Shown here: piece after piece, positions 8,529 through 17,553 of the stretch
Position numbering within the stretch: position 1 is the stretch's first letter
How the letters are laid out: the number at the start of each line of letters is the position of its first letter
Assembly (NCBI RefSeq): GCF_014652555.1
Contig: NZ_BMZA01000002.1
Span: 124,001 to 188,000 of the forward strand
Direction: 5' to 3'
Length of the DNA: 64,000 bases
Source: Novosphingobium colocasiae
GTDB lineage: Bacteria > Pseudomonadota > Alphaproteobacteria > Sphingomonadales > Sphingomonadaceae
Program-made: the position numbers and the translations under genes
Notes under the pieces: generated by a model
Told to the model about the DNA's origin: nothing
The model's input: the letters and a program-made list of their open reading frames with translations, nothing else
Databases searched by the model: none

Positions 8529-9816
8529 CAAGGACCGCATCTTCACCAACGTCTACGGTTACCAGCCGTGGAACCTTGCCGAAGCGCAGGCGCGCGGGGC
8601 GTGGGATGGCACCAAGGACCTGATCGCGCGCGGACGCGATGCCATCATCGAGGAGATGAAGGCATCGGGCCTGCGCGGCCGTGGCGGTGCGGGCTTCCCC
8701 ACCGGCATGAAGTGGTCGTTCATGCCCAAGCAGCCGCCGCTGGACCACAACGGCAATCCCAAGCCCAGCTTCCTCGTCATCAATGCCGACGAGAGCGAAC
8801 CCGGTTCGTGCAAGGACCGCGAGATCATCCGCCACGATCCGCACCTGCTGCTCGAAGGCGCGCTGGTGGCGGGCTTCGCGATGGGCGCGCGCGCGGCCTA
8901 TATCTACATTCGCGGCGAATATATCCGCGAGGCGGAAACGCTGTTCGCCGCGCGTGACGAAGCCTATGCGGCGGGCCTGCTCGGCAAGAATGCCAGCGGT
9001 TCGGGGTACGATTTCGACGTCTTCGTCCATCGCGGCGCGGGCGCCTACATCTGCGGTGAAGAGACCGCAATGATCGAAAGCCTCGAAGGCAAGAAAGGCC
9101 AGCCCCGGCTCAAGCCGCCGTTCCCGGCCGGCGCCGGCCTCTATGGCTGCCCGACCACGGTCAACAACGTCGAATCGATCGCCGTCGCGCCCACCATCCT
9201 GCGGCGCGGCGCGACCTGGTTCTCGTCGTTCGGGCGCGACAACAACAAGGGTACCAAGCTCTTTCAGATCAGCGGGCACGTGAACAAGCCCTGTGTGGTC
9301 GAGGAGGAGATGTCGATCCCGTTCAGCGAGCTGATCGAGAAGCACTGCGGCGGCATTCGCGGCGGGCGCGACAACCTGCTGGCGGTGATCCCCGGCGGTT
9401 CCTCGGTCCCGCTGGTCCCGGCGGACCAGATCTGGGACGCCCCGATGGATTTCGATGGCCTCAAGGCGGTCGGGTCCGGGCTCGGCACCGCCGCTGTCAT
9501 CGTCATGGACAAGTCGACCGACATCGTCCGCGCCATTTCGCGCCTCTCGTATTTCTACAAGCACGAAAGCTGCGGCCAGTGCACGCCGTGCCGCGAAGGC
9601 ACCGGGTGGATGTGGCGGGTGATGGAGCGCCTGCGCACCGGCGATGCCGACGTGGCCGAGATCGACATGCTGTTCAACGTGACCAAGCAGGTCGAAGGCC
9701 ACACCATCTGCGCGCTGGGCGATGCGGCCGCCTGGCCGATCCAGGGCCTGATCCGCCACTTCCGTCCGGAAATCGAACGCCGGATCGCAGAGAACGTCCG
9801 CGAGGCTGCCGAGTAA
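8518..9816 (+). CDS. nuoF: NADH-quinone oxidoreductase subunit F
   Basis: This 432-residue 51-kDa subunit oxidises NADH via FMN and holds the N3 4Fe-4S cluster. The glycine-rich NADH/FMN motif [13 protein letters not shown] is near residue 48. The FMN-binding [10 protein letters not shown] segment and the cluster motif [12 protein letters not shown] near residue 355 are intact, with a further Cys in HTICALGD. The start is ATG at 8518, preceded by GGAGG at 8507-8511; the frame extends upstream, but only as a shadow of the small membrane-protein gene. It overlaps nuoG by 1 bp. Confidence 0.97.
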   Translation: MLADKDRIFTNVYGYQPWNLAEAQARGAWDGTKDLIARGRDAIIEEMKASGLRGRGGAGFPTGMKWSFMPKQPPLDHNGNPKPSFLVINADESEPGSCKDREIIRHDPHLLLEGALVAGFAMGARAAYIYIRGEYIREAETLFAARDEAYAAGLLGKNASGSGYDFDVFVHRGAGAYICGEETAMIESLEGKKGQPRLKPPFPAGAGLYGCPTTVNNVESIAVAPTILRRGATWFSSFGRDNNKGTKLFQISGHVNKPCVVEEEMSIPFSELIEKHCGGIRGGRDNLLAVIPGGSSVPLVPADQIWDAPMDFDGLKAVGSGLGTAAVIVMDKSTDIVRAISRLSYFYKHESCGQCTPCREGTGWMWRVMERLRTGDADVAEIDMLFNVTKQVEGHTICALGDAAAWPIQGLIRHFRPEIERRIAENVREAAE

Positions 9817-11834
9817 TGCCTAAGGTCAAAGTCGACGGCGTCGAGATCGACGTCCCCAATGGCGCCACGGTGCTCCAGGCCTGCGAGCTTGCCGGCAAGG
9901 AAATCCCGCGCTTCTGCTATCACGAGCGGCTGAGCATCGCCGGCAATTGCCGGATGTGCCTCGTCGAGGTGAAGCCCGGGCCGCCCAAGCCGCAGGCTTC
10001 GTGCGCACTGCCCGCGTCGGAAGGCCAGGAAATCCGCACCGACAGCGAGATGGTGAAGAAGGCGCGTGAGGGGGTGATGGAGTTTCTCCTTATCAACCAC
10101 CCGCTCGATTGCCCGATCTGCGACCAGGGCGGCGAGTGCGACCTGCAGGACCAGTCGGTCGCCTACGGTCGTGGCGGCTCGCGCTATCATGAGCACAAGC
10201 GTGCGGTGACCGAGAAGTACATGGGCCCGCTCATCAAGACGGTGATGACCCGCTGCATCCACTGCACCCGTTGCGTGCGTTTCTCGGAAGAGATCGCCGG
10301 CGTGGACGAGATCGGCGCGCTCTATCGCGGCGAGAACATGCAGATCAGCACCTATCTCGAACATGCTGCCAAGCACGAGATGAGCGCCAACGTGATCGAC
10401 CTGTGCCCGGTCGGCGCGCTGACCAGCCGGCCTTACGCCTATGAAGCGCGGCCGTGGGAACTGAAGAAGACGCTCGGCATCGACGTTTCGGACGCGGTGG
10501 GTGCCAATATCCGCATCGACAGCCGGGGCCGCGAAGTGCTGCGCGTGCTGCCGCGCGTGAACGACGAGGTGAACGAGGAATGGATCTCGGACAAGGCGCG
10601 CTATCAGGTCGATGGCCTGACCAAGCGCCGGCTCGACAAGCCTTACCTGCGCCGTGACGGCAAGCTGGTGCAGGCCACCTGGGCCGAAGCGTTCGCTGCC
10701 GTCGCCTCGCTGAACCCCGGCAATTCCATCGCTGCGGTTGCCGGCGACATGGTCGATTGCGAAACGATGTTCGCGGCCAAGGCGCTGCTCGGCGCGCTGG
10801 GCTCCAGCCTGCTGGAAGGCCGCCAGACCGGCATGGACTACGATACGTCCAGCCTTGCGGCAGTGAACTTCAACACCACGCTTAGCGGCATCGAGAATGC
10901 CGATGCGGTGCTGATCATCGGCTCCAACGTGCGCTGGGAAGCGCCGCTGGTGAACGTGCGCCTGCGCAAGGCGGTGAAGAAGGGGGCCAAGGTCTTCCTG
11001 ATCGGGCCGGAGTGGGACACCACCTTCGGCGGCGAGTTCCTGGGCGACGATCTGTCCGTGATCGGCAACCTGCCCGATGCGGTGTGGGAAACCATCCGCG
11101 ATGCCAAGCGCCCGGCGATCATCGTCGGCGGCGCGGGGCTGGGCCGGGGTGGTCTTGAAGCGGCGCTGGCGCTGGGCGAAAGGATCGGTTTGGTCCGCGA
11201 ACTCGAAGACGGCAGCAAGTGGAACGGCTTCAACGTCCTGCACATGGCGGCCAGCCGCATGGGCGGGCTGATGCTGGGCTATGCGCAGAAGGGCGGAATC
11301 GCCGATCTGGTGGCCGCCGCACCCAGGGTCGTGCTCTCGCTCGGCGCGGACGAGGTGGATTACACGCGGTTCGCCAATTCGATGGTCGTCTACATCGGCC
11401 ACCACGGCGACAAGGGCGCGCATGCGGCGGACGTGATCCTGCCTGCCGCCGCCTATACCGAGAAGGCCGGCACTTACGTCAACACCGAAGGCCGCGTGCA
11501 GTTTGCCGACAAGGCGGTGTTCGCGCCCGGCGATGCGCGCGAGGACTGGACGATCCTGCGCGCGCTGGCCGATGCCTTCGGCGTTTCGGTCGGTTTCGAC
11601 TGCTTCGACGAGTTGCGCGCGGCGATGATTTCGGCGGTGCCGGCTCTTGGCATCGAAGGCCTTGCGGACTACGGGGCAGACCTGCCTGCCGGTGGCGGTT
11701 CCGCTGCCGGCCTCATCGCCTCGCCGATCAAGGACTTCTACATGACCAACCCCATCGCCCGCGCCAGCGCGACGATGCAGCGTTGCTCGGCCGAGCTGCT
11801 GCACGGGGAACTCTTCGCGGAGGCGGCCGAGTAA
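9816..11834 (+). CDS. nuoG: NADH-quinone oxidoreductase subunit G
   Basis: This 672-residue 75-kDa subunit relays electrons through several Fe-S clusters. The N-terminal ferredoxin domain has CYHERLSIAGNCRMC. The His/Cys cluster motif DCPICDQGGECDLQD, then CIHCTRC and the later DLCPVGAL, are all present. The C-terminal half is the molybdopterin-oxidoreductase-like domain without cofactor. The start is ATG at 9816, sharing a base with the nuoF stop. Its stop likewise shares a base with the next gene. Confidence 0.97.
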   Translation: MPKVKVDGVEIDVPNGATVLQACELAGKEIPRFCYHERLSIAGNCRMCLVEVKPGPPKPQASCALPASEGQEIRTDSEMVKKAREGVMEFLLINHPLDCPICDQGGECDLQDQSVAYGRGGSRYHEHKRAVTEKYMGPLIKTVMTRCIHCTRCVRFSEEIAGVDEIGALYRGENMQISTYLEHAAKHEMSANVIDLCPVGALTSRPYAYEARPWELKKTLGIDVSDAVGANIRIDSRGREVLRVLPRVNDEVNEEWISDKARYQVDGLTKRRLDKPYLRRDGKLVQATWAEAFAAVASLNPGNSIAAVAGDMVDCETMFAAKALLGALGSSLLEGRQTGMDYDTSSLAAVNFNTTLSGIENADAVLIIGSNVRWEAPLVNVRLRKAVKKGAKVFLIGPEWDTTFGGEFLGDDLSVIGNLPDAVWETIRDAKRPAIIVGGAGLGRGGLEAALALGERIGLVRELEDGSKWNGFNVLHMAASRMGGLMLGYAQKGGIADLVAAAPRVVLSLGADEVDYTRFANSMVVYIGHHGDKGAHAADVILPAAAYTEKAGTYVNTEGRVQFADKAVFAPGDAREDWTILRALADAFGVSVGFDCFDELRAAMISAVPALGIEGLADYGADLPAGGGSAAGLIASPIKDFYMTNPIARASATMQRCSAELLHGELFAEAAE

Positions 11835-12235
11835 TGGGACTGGTCTATCAGCAAATAAGGATCGCCAACGCTGCACGGCCCGACCTCGAAGAGGTCGATG
11901 CCAAGGCGCTTGTCGATTCGGGTGCCATTGATTTGTGCATCCCGAAACTCGTGGCTTTGCAGCTCAAGCTTCAAACCATGGAGCAGCGCATGGTCACTTA
12001 CGCGGACGGACGCTCCGAACTGGTCGACTATGTCGGTCCGGTTCTGGTGGAAGTTTTCGGCCGCAAGGCTTTCACCGGCGCGATGGTGATGGGCAACCAG
12101 GTTTTGCTCGGGGCCATTCCGATGGAATCGATGGACGTGCTCATCGATCCGCGCGGCCAGCAACTGATCCCCAATCCCGATCATCCCAACGTGCCGGGCG
12201 CGCTGGCGATGGGTTTCAGGACTAGCCGCCCATGA
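11834..12235 (+). CDS. Retropepsin-like (clan AA) aspartic protease in the nuo operon
   Basis: A 133-residue soluble protein. The pattern [13 protein letters not shown] puts the catalytic Asp at about residue 28 in a DSG motif. The later [20 protein letters not shown] segment is characteristic of bacterial single-domain retropepsin-like proteases, which work as dimers, each monomer giving one Asp. The length is normal for that family. The ATG shares a base with the nuoG stop and the end overlaps nuoH by 4 bp. It could process a protein made with complex I, but its target is unknown. Base composition is somewhat AT-richer than nuoG. Confidence 0.82.
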   Translation: MGLVYQQIRIANAARPDLEEVDAKALVDSGAIDLCIPKLVALQLKLQTMEQRMVTYADGRSELVDYVGPVLVEVFGRKAFTGAMVMGNQVLLGAIPMESMDVLIDPRGQQLIPNPDHPNVPGALAMGFRTSRP

Positions 12236-13284
12236 CCGAACTGTTCCAATCGCTTGGCCTGAACCATGACTGGGCCTGGGGCCTGTCGACCGTCGCCGGC
12301 ATCCTGCTGATCGCGCTGCCGCTGATGCTGGCGGTGGCCATGATTATCTATGTCGATCGCAAGATCTGGGCGGCGATGGCGCTGCGCAAGGGCCCTAACG
12401 TGGTCGGCCCGTTCGGGCTGCTGCAGTCTTTCGCCGATGGCCTGAAGGTGTTCCTCCAGGAAACCATCGTCCCTTCGGCCGCGAACAAGGGCATCTTCCT
12501 GATTGCGCCGGTGGTCACCTTCACGGTGGCGTTGATGGCCTGGGCGGTGATCCCGTTCTCGGACGTGGCGATCCTGTCGAACATCAACGTCGGCCTGCTC
12601 TACATCCTCGCGATTTCCTCGCTCGGGGTTTACGGCACGGTGATGGCGGGCTGGGCTTCGAACTCGAAGTACCCGTTCTTCTCGGCCATGCGCGCCTCGG
12701 CGCAGATGATCTCTTATGAAGTCTCGATCGGCTTCATCCTGATCTGCGTGGTGCTGTGGGCGGGGTCGTTCAACCTGAATGATATTGTCATGGCGCAGAA
12801 GGGCCATGGCCTGGGCATGGTCAATGCTTTCGGGTTCAACCTGCTGCTGTTCCCGATGTGGGTGATGTTCCTCATATCCGGCATGGCCGAAACCCAGCGC
12901 GCGCCGTTCGACCTGACCGAGGCGGAGAGCGAACTCGTCGCCGGGTACCAGACCGAATACTCGTCGATGGCCTTCGCCGCTTACTGGCTGGGCGAATACG
13001 CCAACGTGCTGCTGATGTGCGCGCTCAATGCCGTGCTGTTCTGGGGTGGCTGGCTGCCGCCGCTCGATATCGACGTGCTCTACCTGCCCTATGGCCTCAA
13101 TATCCTGTGGCTGCTGGCCAAGATCTTCTTCTTCTTCTTCGTATTCTCGTGGGTGAAGGCGACGGTGCCGCGGTATCGGTATGACCAGTTGATGCGCCTG
13201 GGCTGGAAGGTGTTCCTCCCCGTTTCGCTGCTGTTCGTGGTTCTCGTCAGCGGCTACCTCATGGCTACCGGACATTTCGCATGA
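12232..13284 (+). CDS. nuoH: NADH-quinone oxidoreductase subunit H
   Basis: This 350-residue multi-spanning subunit links the membrane arm to the quinone pocket. The conserved loop [20 protein letters not shown] near residue 222 and the N-terminal [17 protein letters not shown] motif are present, with about eight membrane segments. The length is normal for the family. It begins inside the end of the protease gene (ATGA) and overlaps the next exported-protein gene by 4 bp. Confidence 0.97.
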   Translation: MTELFQSLGLNHDWAWGLSTVAGILLIALPLMLAVAMIIYVDRKIWAAMALRKGPNVVGPFGLLQSFADGLKVFLQETIVPSAANKGIFLIAPVVTFTVALMAWAVIPFSDVAILSNINVGLLYILAISSLGVYGTVMAGWASNSKYPFFSAMRASAQMISYEVSIGFILICVVLWAGSFNLNDIVMAQKGHGLGMVNAFGFNLLLFPMWVMFLISGMAETQRAPFDLTEAESELVAGYQTEYSSMAFAAYWLGEYANVLLMCALNAVLFWGGWLPPLDIDVLYLPYGLNILWLLAKIFFFFFVFSWVKATVPRYRYDQLMRLGWKVFLPVSLLFVVLVSGYLMATGHFA

Positions 13285-13784
13285 AGCGTCATCGTCCCTT
13301 CCTCGCGCTGGCAGTCATGATGGCTGGCCTGATGCCTGCTTGGGTGGTGGCCGCGCCCAAGGAGTTCGATGGACAGGGCTTTGACTGCTACTTCCAAACC
13401 GGCTTGCAGAAGCTGGATCGCGTCTCGGTGTGGTATGGGGGGCTCAAGTACGCCAACGACAAGACCCCGCAGTTTGCCGATCCGGCACGCCTCATCGTGC
13501 GGCAAGGTGTCGTGAATGGAGCGAAGATGACGTTCTACGTGTCGGACAAATGGCCAGACACGTTCGATTTTCAGTATTTCGAGACGTCGAGCACGTCGCC
13601 GCTCTCCGCGTTAACTATTCGTGGCACGGACAAGCAGGACGAAGGGCTGCAGGCTGAAATAGTTTACCTGCCCCCCAACGTGCAGCCCGGTGTCTCGATC
13701 AAACCCAGTCGCCGGATCAACGGCATGTGCACCTACACCGCGGTCGTAAAGCTGGCCGCCTTCCGGACGCAGACACAACCATGA
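13281..13784 (+). CDS. Hypothetical exported protein between nuoH and nuoI
   Basis: A 167-residue protein with a clear signal peptide (about residues 1-25, ending WVVAA). The mature part is beta-rich with two Cys (FDCYF and GMCTY), which could form one disulfide. The DNA is AT-richer than the subunit genes (31 of 60 G+C at 13561-13620). It overlaps nuoH by 4 bp and nuoI by 4 bp. No family is recognised; I infer a periplasmic protein co-produced with complex I. Confidence 0.65.
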   Translation: MKRHRPFLALAVMMAGLMPAWVVAAPKEFDGQGFDCYFQTGLQKLDRVSVWYGGLKYANDKTPQFADPARLIVRQGVVNGAKMTFYVSDKWPDTFDFQYFETSSTSPLSALTIRGTDKQDEGLQAEIVYLPPNVQPGVSIKPSRRINGMCTYTAVVKLAAFRTQTQP

Positions 13785-14266
13785 CCGCCGCCCAACTCAT
13801 CAAGTCGTTCACCCTCTGGGAGTTCGTGAAGGCGCACTGGCTGACCTTGAAGTATTTCTTCAAGCCCAAGGCGACCATCAACTACCCGTTCGAGAAGAAC
13901 CCGCTTTCGCCCCGCTTCCGTGGCGAGCACGCGCTGCGCCGGTATCCCAACGGCGAGGAACGCTGCATCGCCTGCAAGCTGTGCGAGGCGGTCTGTCCGG
14001 CGCAGGCGATCACGATCGAGGCCAGCCCGCGTGCTGACGGTTCGCGGCGCACCACGCGCTACGATATCGACATGACGAAGTGCATCTACTGCGGCTTCTG
14101 CCAGGAAGCCTGCCCGGTCGATGCCATCGTCGAAGGGCCGAACTTCGAATACGCGACCGAAACGCGCGAGGAACTGCTCTATGACAAGGCCAAGCTCTTG
14201 GCGAACGGGGACAAGTGGGAGCGGGCGATTGCCGCGAACCTTGAAGCCGATGCGCCGTATCGCTAG
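13781..14266 (+). CDS. nuoI: NADH-quinone oxidoreductase subunit I
   Basis: This 161-residue ferredoxin-like subunit carries two 4Fe-4S clusters (N6a, N6b). Both motifs are complete: [12 protein letters not shown] (Cys62, 65, 68, 72) and [12 protein letters not shown] (Cys101, 104, 107, 111). An amphipathic N-terminal helix holds it at the membrane. The ATG at 13781 overlaps the preceding stop. The gene is followed by a REPIN repeat rather than directly by nuoJ. Confidence 0.97.
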   Translation: MTAAQLIKSFTLWEFVKAHWLTLKYFFKPKATINYPFEKNPLSPRFRGEHALRRYPNGEERCIACKLCEAVCPAQAITIEASPRADGSRRTTRYDIDMTKCIYCGFCQEACPVDAIVEGPNFEYATETREELLYDKAKLLANGDKWERAIAANLEADAPYR

Positions 14267-14308
14267 GGCGCGGCCAACAGTGGGGCACCCAATGATTCAC
14301 TCCTCCTT

Positions 14309-14399
14309 CGTCATTCCCGCGCAAGCGGGAACCCTTCTCCGCACATCGGAGACGGGCATCGGCGTCGCGAGATGGGCCCCCGCTTTCGCAGGGGTGACG
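14309..14399. repeat. REPIN-type repeat, copy 1 (nuoI-nuoJ)
   Basis: Two oppositely oriented palindromic units lie 36 bases apart: CGTCATTCCCGCGCAAGCGG at 14309-14328 (continuing GAACC) and the near-inverse GGGCCCCCGCTTTCGCAGGG at 14374-14393 (continuing GTGACG). Each can fold alone, and the pair can form one long hairpin. Similar pairs occur at 15058-15145 and 30578-30667. It ends 8 bases before the nuoJ ATG. Confidence 0.85.
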
Positions 14400-14407
14400 G
14401 TGACGGC

Positions 14408-15025
14408 ATGATTCACGTTCTCGCCTTCTACCTGTTCGCGGTGATGACCATCGCCTCAGGGGCTATCACGATCCTTTCGCGCAATCCGGTCCATTCGGTG
14501 CTGTGGCTGATCCTGGCGTTTTTCAACGCCGCCGGGCTGATGGTGCTGGCCGGGGCCGAATTCATCGCGATGCTGCTGGTCATCGTCTATGTCGGCGCGG
14601 TTGCGGTGCTGTTCCTGTTCGTGGTGATGATGCTCGACATCGACTTCGCGGAGTTGCGCGCCGGTTTCGTGCGCTACATGCCGTTCGGCGCGCTCGTCGC
14701 CGTGGTGCTGCTGTGCGAGATGGTGCTGGGCATCGGCGCCTATCGCGCCGGCAACCTCAAGCTGGGCACGCCCGACGGCACGGCGGCCACCCCGGTCGGC
14801 GCTTCCAACATCGAGGCGATCGGCGCGCTGCTTTACAGCCGCTACCTGTTCCTGTTCGAGGCGGCCGGCCTGATCCTGCTGGTCGCGATGATCGGCGCCA
14901 TCGTGCTGACCCATCGCCAGCGTTCGGACACGCGCGGCCAGAACATCTCGAAGCAGGTGGCGCGCCGCCCGGATGAGGCGACGGTCAACGTGAAGCCGGA
15001 AGTGGGCCAGGGTGTGACGCTGTGA
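14408..15025 (+). CDS. nuoJ: NADH-quinone oxidoreductase subunit J
   Basis: This 205-residue membrane subunit has five hydrophobic segments. The start MIHVLAFYLFAVMTIASG, the motif GAEFIAMLLVIVYVGAVAVL on TM3 and FLFVVMMLD are typical of NuoJ. The ATG at 14408 is used; upstream in-frame residues come from the REPIN repeat and are not coding. The C-terminal 35 residues are a charged cytoplasmic tail. It is flanked by REPIN copies on both sides, the only such gene in the operon. Confidence 0.96.
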   Translation: MIHVLAFYLFAVMTIASGAITILSRNPVHSVLWLILAFFNAAGLMVLAGAEFIAMLLVIVYVGAVAVLFLFVVMMLDIDFAELRAGFVRYMPFGALVAVVLLCEMVLGIGAYRAGNLKLGTPDGTAATPVGASNIEAIGALLYSRYLFLFEAAGLILLVAMIGAIVLTHRQRSDTRGQNISKQVARRPDEATVNVKPEVGQGVTL

Positions 15026-15057
15026 TCTGCTGCGGAACGCTCAACCACCCTACACTC

Positions 15058-15145
15058 GCCATCCCCGCGAAGGCGGGGACCCATCACCTAGGGCTTCGTT
15101 TGCCTCTGGGGCATCAGATAGGCCCCCGCCTTCGCGGGGGTGACG
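15058..15145. repeat. REPIN-type repeat, copy 2 (nuoJ-nuoK)
   Basis: CGCCATCCCCGCGAAGGCGG (15058-15077) and its near-inverse at 15121-15145 (GGCCCCCGCCTTCGCGGGGG then TGACG) are separated by about 40 bases. This is the same design as copies 1 and 3, with base changes compensating in the stems. It sits in a 160-bp gap, the longest inside the operon. Confidence 0.85.
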
Positions 15146-15185
15146 AAGATTTTGGAATGAGAATGCGCATGGCGGGAGGCGATGC

Positions 15186-15491
15186 ATGATCGGCGTCGAA
15201 CATTACGTGGTCGTGAGCTCGATCCTTTTCGTGCTCGGCGTCCTCGGCATTTTCCTGAACCGCAAGAACGTCATCGTCATCCTGATGGCGATCGAACTGA
15301 TCCTGCTCGCGGTGAACCTCAACCTCGTCGCCTTCAGCGCCTTCCTGGGCGATCTGACCGGGCAGATCTTTGCGATGTTCGTGCTGACCGTCGCGGCGGG
15401 TGAGGCGGCCGTGGGCCTTGCCATTCTCGTGATCTACTTCCGTGGCCGCGGCACCATTGCCGTCGACGACGTCAACCGGATGAAGGGATAA
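15186..15491 (+). CDS. nuoK: NADH-quinone oxidoreductase subunit K
   Basis: This 101-residue subunit has three membrane helices and is part of the antiporter-like proton path. The conserved Glu residues lie in [12 protein letters not shown] (TM2) and [11 protein letters not shown] (TM3). The length is normal for the family. The start is ATG at 15186 with GGGAGG about 8 bases upstream. nuoL follows after 6 bp. Confidence 0.97.
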   Translation: MIGVEHYVVVSSILFVLGVLGIFLNRKNVIVILMAIELILLAVNLNLVAFSAFLGDLTGQIFAMFVLTVAAGEAAVGLAILVIYFRGRGTIAVDDVNRMKG

Positions 15492-15497
15492 GACCCG

Positions 15498-17552
15498 GTG
15501 CACCCGATCCTCTTCATCGTCTTCCTGCCGCTGCTCGCCGCGATCATCGCCGGGCTGGGCAACAAGCAACTGGGCAAGGTCCCGGCCAAGGTGCTGACCA
15601 CCGGCGCGCTGTTCATTTCGTGCGCGCTGTCCTGGCCGATCTTCCTCGGGTTCGTCGCGGGCGCGGGCGAAGTCACTGTCGTTCCGGTGCTCAAGTGGGT
15701 GCAGTCGGGCTCGCTGAGCTTCGACTGGGCACTGCGCGTCGATACGCTGACCGCCGTCATGCTGGTGGTCATCACCTCGGTCTCGGCGTTGGTCCATCTC
15801 TATTCGTGGGGCTACATGGATGAGGAGCCGGATCAGCCGCGCTTCTTCGCCTATCTGTCGCTGTTCACATTCGCCATGCTGATGCTGGTGACCGCCGATA
15901 ACCTGGTGCAGATGTTCTTTGGCTGGGAAGGCGTGGGCCTCGCCTCGTACCTCCTGATCGGCTTCTGGTTCCGCAAGCCTTCGGCCGGTGCCGCCGCGAT
16001 CAAGGCGTTTGTGGTGAACCGCGTGGGTGACCTTGGTTTCATGCTGGGCATCTTCGGCATCTATCTGGTGTTCAACACCGTCTCGATCCCCGAAATCCTC
16101 GCCGCCGCGCCGGGCATGAAGGGCACCACCATCGGTTTCCTCGGCCATCGCTGGGATACGCTGACGGTGCTGTGCATCTGCCTGTTCATCGGCGCGATGG
16201 GCAAATCGGCGCAGCTTGGCCTGCACACCTGGCTGCCTGACGCCATGGAAGGCCCGACCCCGGTTTCGGCGCTGATCCACGCCGCCACCATGGTGACCGC
16301 TGGCGTGTTCATGGTCTGCCGCCTTTCGCCGCTGTTCGAAACCAGCGAGACGGCGATGCACGTTGTCGCCTTCGTCGGCGCGATCACCTGCTTCTTCGCC
16401 GCCACGGTCGGCTGCACGCAGTGGGACATCAAGCGCGTCATCGCCTATTCGACCTGTTCGCAGCTCGGCTACATGTTCTTCGCGGCCGGCGTCGGCGCTT
16501 ATGGCGCGGCGATGTTCCACCTGTTCACGCACGCCTTCTTCAAGGCGCTGCTGTTCCTGGGAGCCGGTTCGGTCATCCACGCGATGCACCATGAACAGGA
16601 CATGCGGTTCTACGGCGGCCTCAGGAAGCACATCCCGATCACCTTCTGGGCGATGACGGCGGGGACGCTTGCGATCACCGGTGTTGGCGTGGCCGGCTTT
16701 ATCGGCTTTGCCGGGTTCCATTCGAAGGATGCCGTGCTCGAAGCTGCGTTCGGTTCGGGCAGCTCGGTCGGCCAGTTCGCGTTCTGGATGGGCATCCTCG
16801 CCGCGCTGATGACCAGCTTCTATTCCTGGCGGCTGGCGTTCCTGACCTTCTTCGGCAAGCCTCGCTGGGCCAGCTCGGAGCATATCCAGCACGCCGTCCA
16901 TGACGCGCACGGGCACGGCGATCATGGTCATGACGATCACGCCCACGGCCATGACGATCATCACTGCCACGCCGATCATGGTGACGGAACGGCAGGCTAT
17001 CATCCGCATGAAAGCCCGCTGGTCATGCTGATCCCGCTGATCGTTCTGTCGATCGGCGCGGTGGCTGCCGGCTTCACGTTCCAGCACGCGTTCATCTCTG
17101 AAGGGGCGGGCGAATTCTGGAAGGGGGCGCTGGTGTTCCACGAACACCTGATCCACGCGATGCACGGCGTGCCGACCTGGGTGAAGTGGGCGCCGTTCAC
17201 GGTGATGTCGCTCGGCCTGCTGACGGCGTGGTATGGCTATGTGAAGAACCTCAGCTTCCCCGCCATGGTCGTGGAGCAGATCGGCCCGGTCTACACCTTC
17301 GTCTATCGCAAGTGGATGTTCGACGAACTCTATCACTATGCCTTCGTCGTGCCGGCGTTCTGGCTGGGCAAGGTGTTCTGGAAGGTGGTCGATATCGGCA
17401 TCGTCGACCGGTTCGGTCCGGACGGGGCCGCCTGGACGGTGTCCAAGGGTTCGGTCTATGCGCAAAAGGTCCAGTCGGGCTACCTCTACAGCTATGCTCT
17501 TGTCATGCTGCTGGGCCTTGTCGGTGCCATCAGTTGGGTGATCGCGGGATAA
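15498..17552 (+). CDS. nuoL: NADH-quinone oxidoreductase subunit L with histidine-rich loop
   Basis: This 684-residue antiporter-like proton-pumping subunit lies at the distal end of the membrane arm. Key segments are [16 protein letters not shown] and [20 protein letters not shown] with the conserved Glu/Lys path, and the long lateral helix near the C-terminus. Residues about 457-504 form a loop with 16 His in 48 residues, mixed with Asp and Gly, which could bind metal ions. The start is GTG at 15498, 6 bp after nuoK. nuoM follows after 1 bp. Confidence 0.97.
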   Translation: MHPILFIVFLPLLAAIIAGLGNKQLGKVPAKVLTTGALFISCALSWPIFLGFVAGAGEVTVVPVLKWVQSGSLSFDWALRVDTLTAVMLVVITSVSALVHLYSWGYMDEEPDQPRFFAYLSLFTFAMLMLVTADNLVQMFFGWEGVGLASYLLIGFWFRKPSAGAAAIKAFVVNRVGDLGFMLGIFGIYLVFNTVSIPEILAAAPGMKGTTIGFLGHRWDTLTVLCICLFIGAMGKSAQLGLHTWLPDAMEGPTPVSALIHAATMVTAGVFMVCRLSPLFETSETAMHVVAFVGAITCFFAATVGCTQWDIKRVIAYSTCSQLGYMFFAAGVGAYGAAMFHLFTHAFFKALLFLGAGSVIHAMHHEQDMRFYGGLRKHIPITFWAMTAGTLAITGVGVAGFIGFAGFHSKDAVLEAAFGSGSSVGQFAFWMGILAALMTSFYSWRLAFLTFFGKPRWASSEHIQHAVHDAHGHGDHGHDDHAHGHDDHHCHADHGDGTAGYHPHESPLVMLIPLIVLSIGAVAAGFTFQHAFISEGAGEFWKGALVFHEHLIHAMHGVPTWVKWAPFTVMSLGLLTAWYGYVKNLSFPAMVVEQIGPVYTFVYRKWMFDELYHYAFVVPAFWLGKVFWKVVDIGIVDRFGPDGAAWTVSKGSVYAQKVQSGYLYSYALVMLLGLVGAISWVIAG

Positions 17553-17553
17553 G

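Noticed and set aside
9555..11876. Antisense open frame of 773 codons across nuoG.
   Set aside because: It covers a clearly real, complete NuoG reading frame and shows Arg/His/Gln bias typical of reverse reads of GC-rich genes.
14309..15145. Repeated palindromes considered as a CRISPR array.
   Set aside because: Only two pairs at irregular spacing with inverse orientation within each pair and no constant-length spacers; they fit REPINs, and no cas genes are near.
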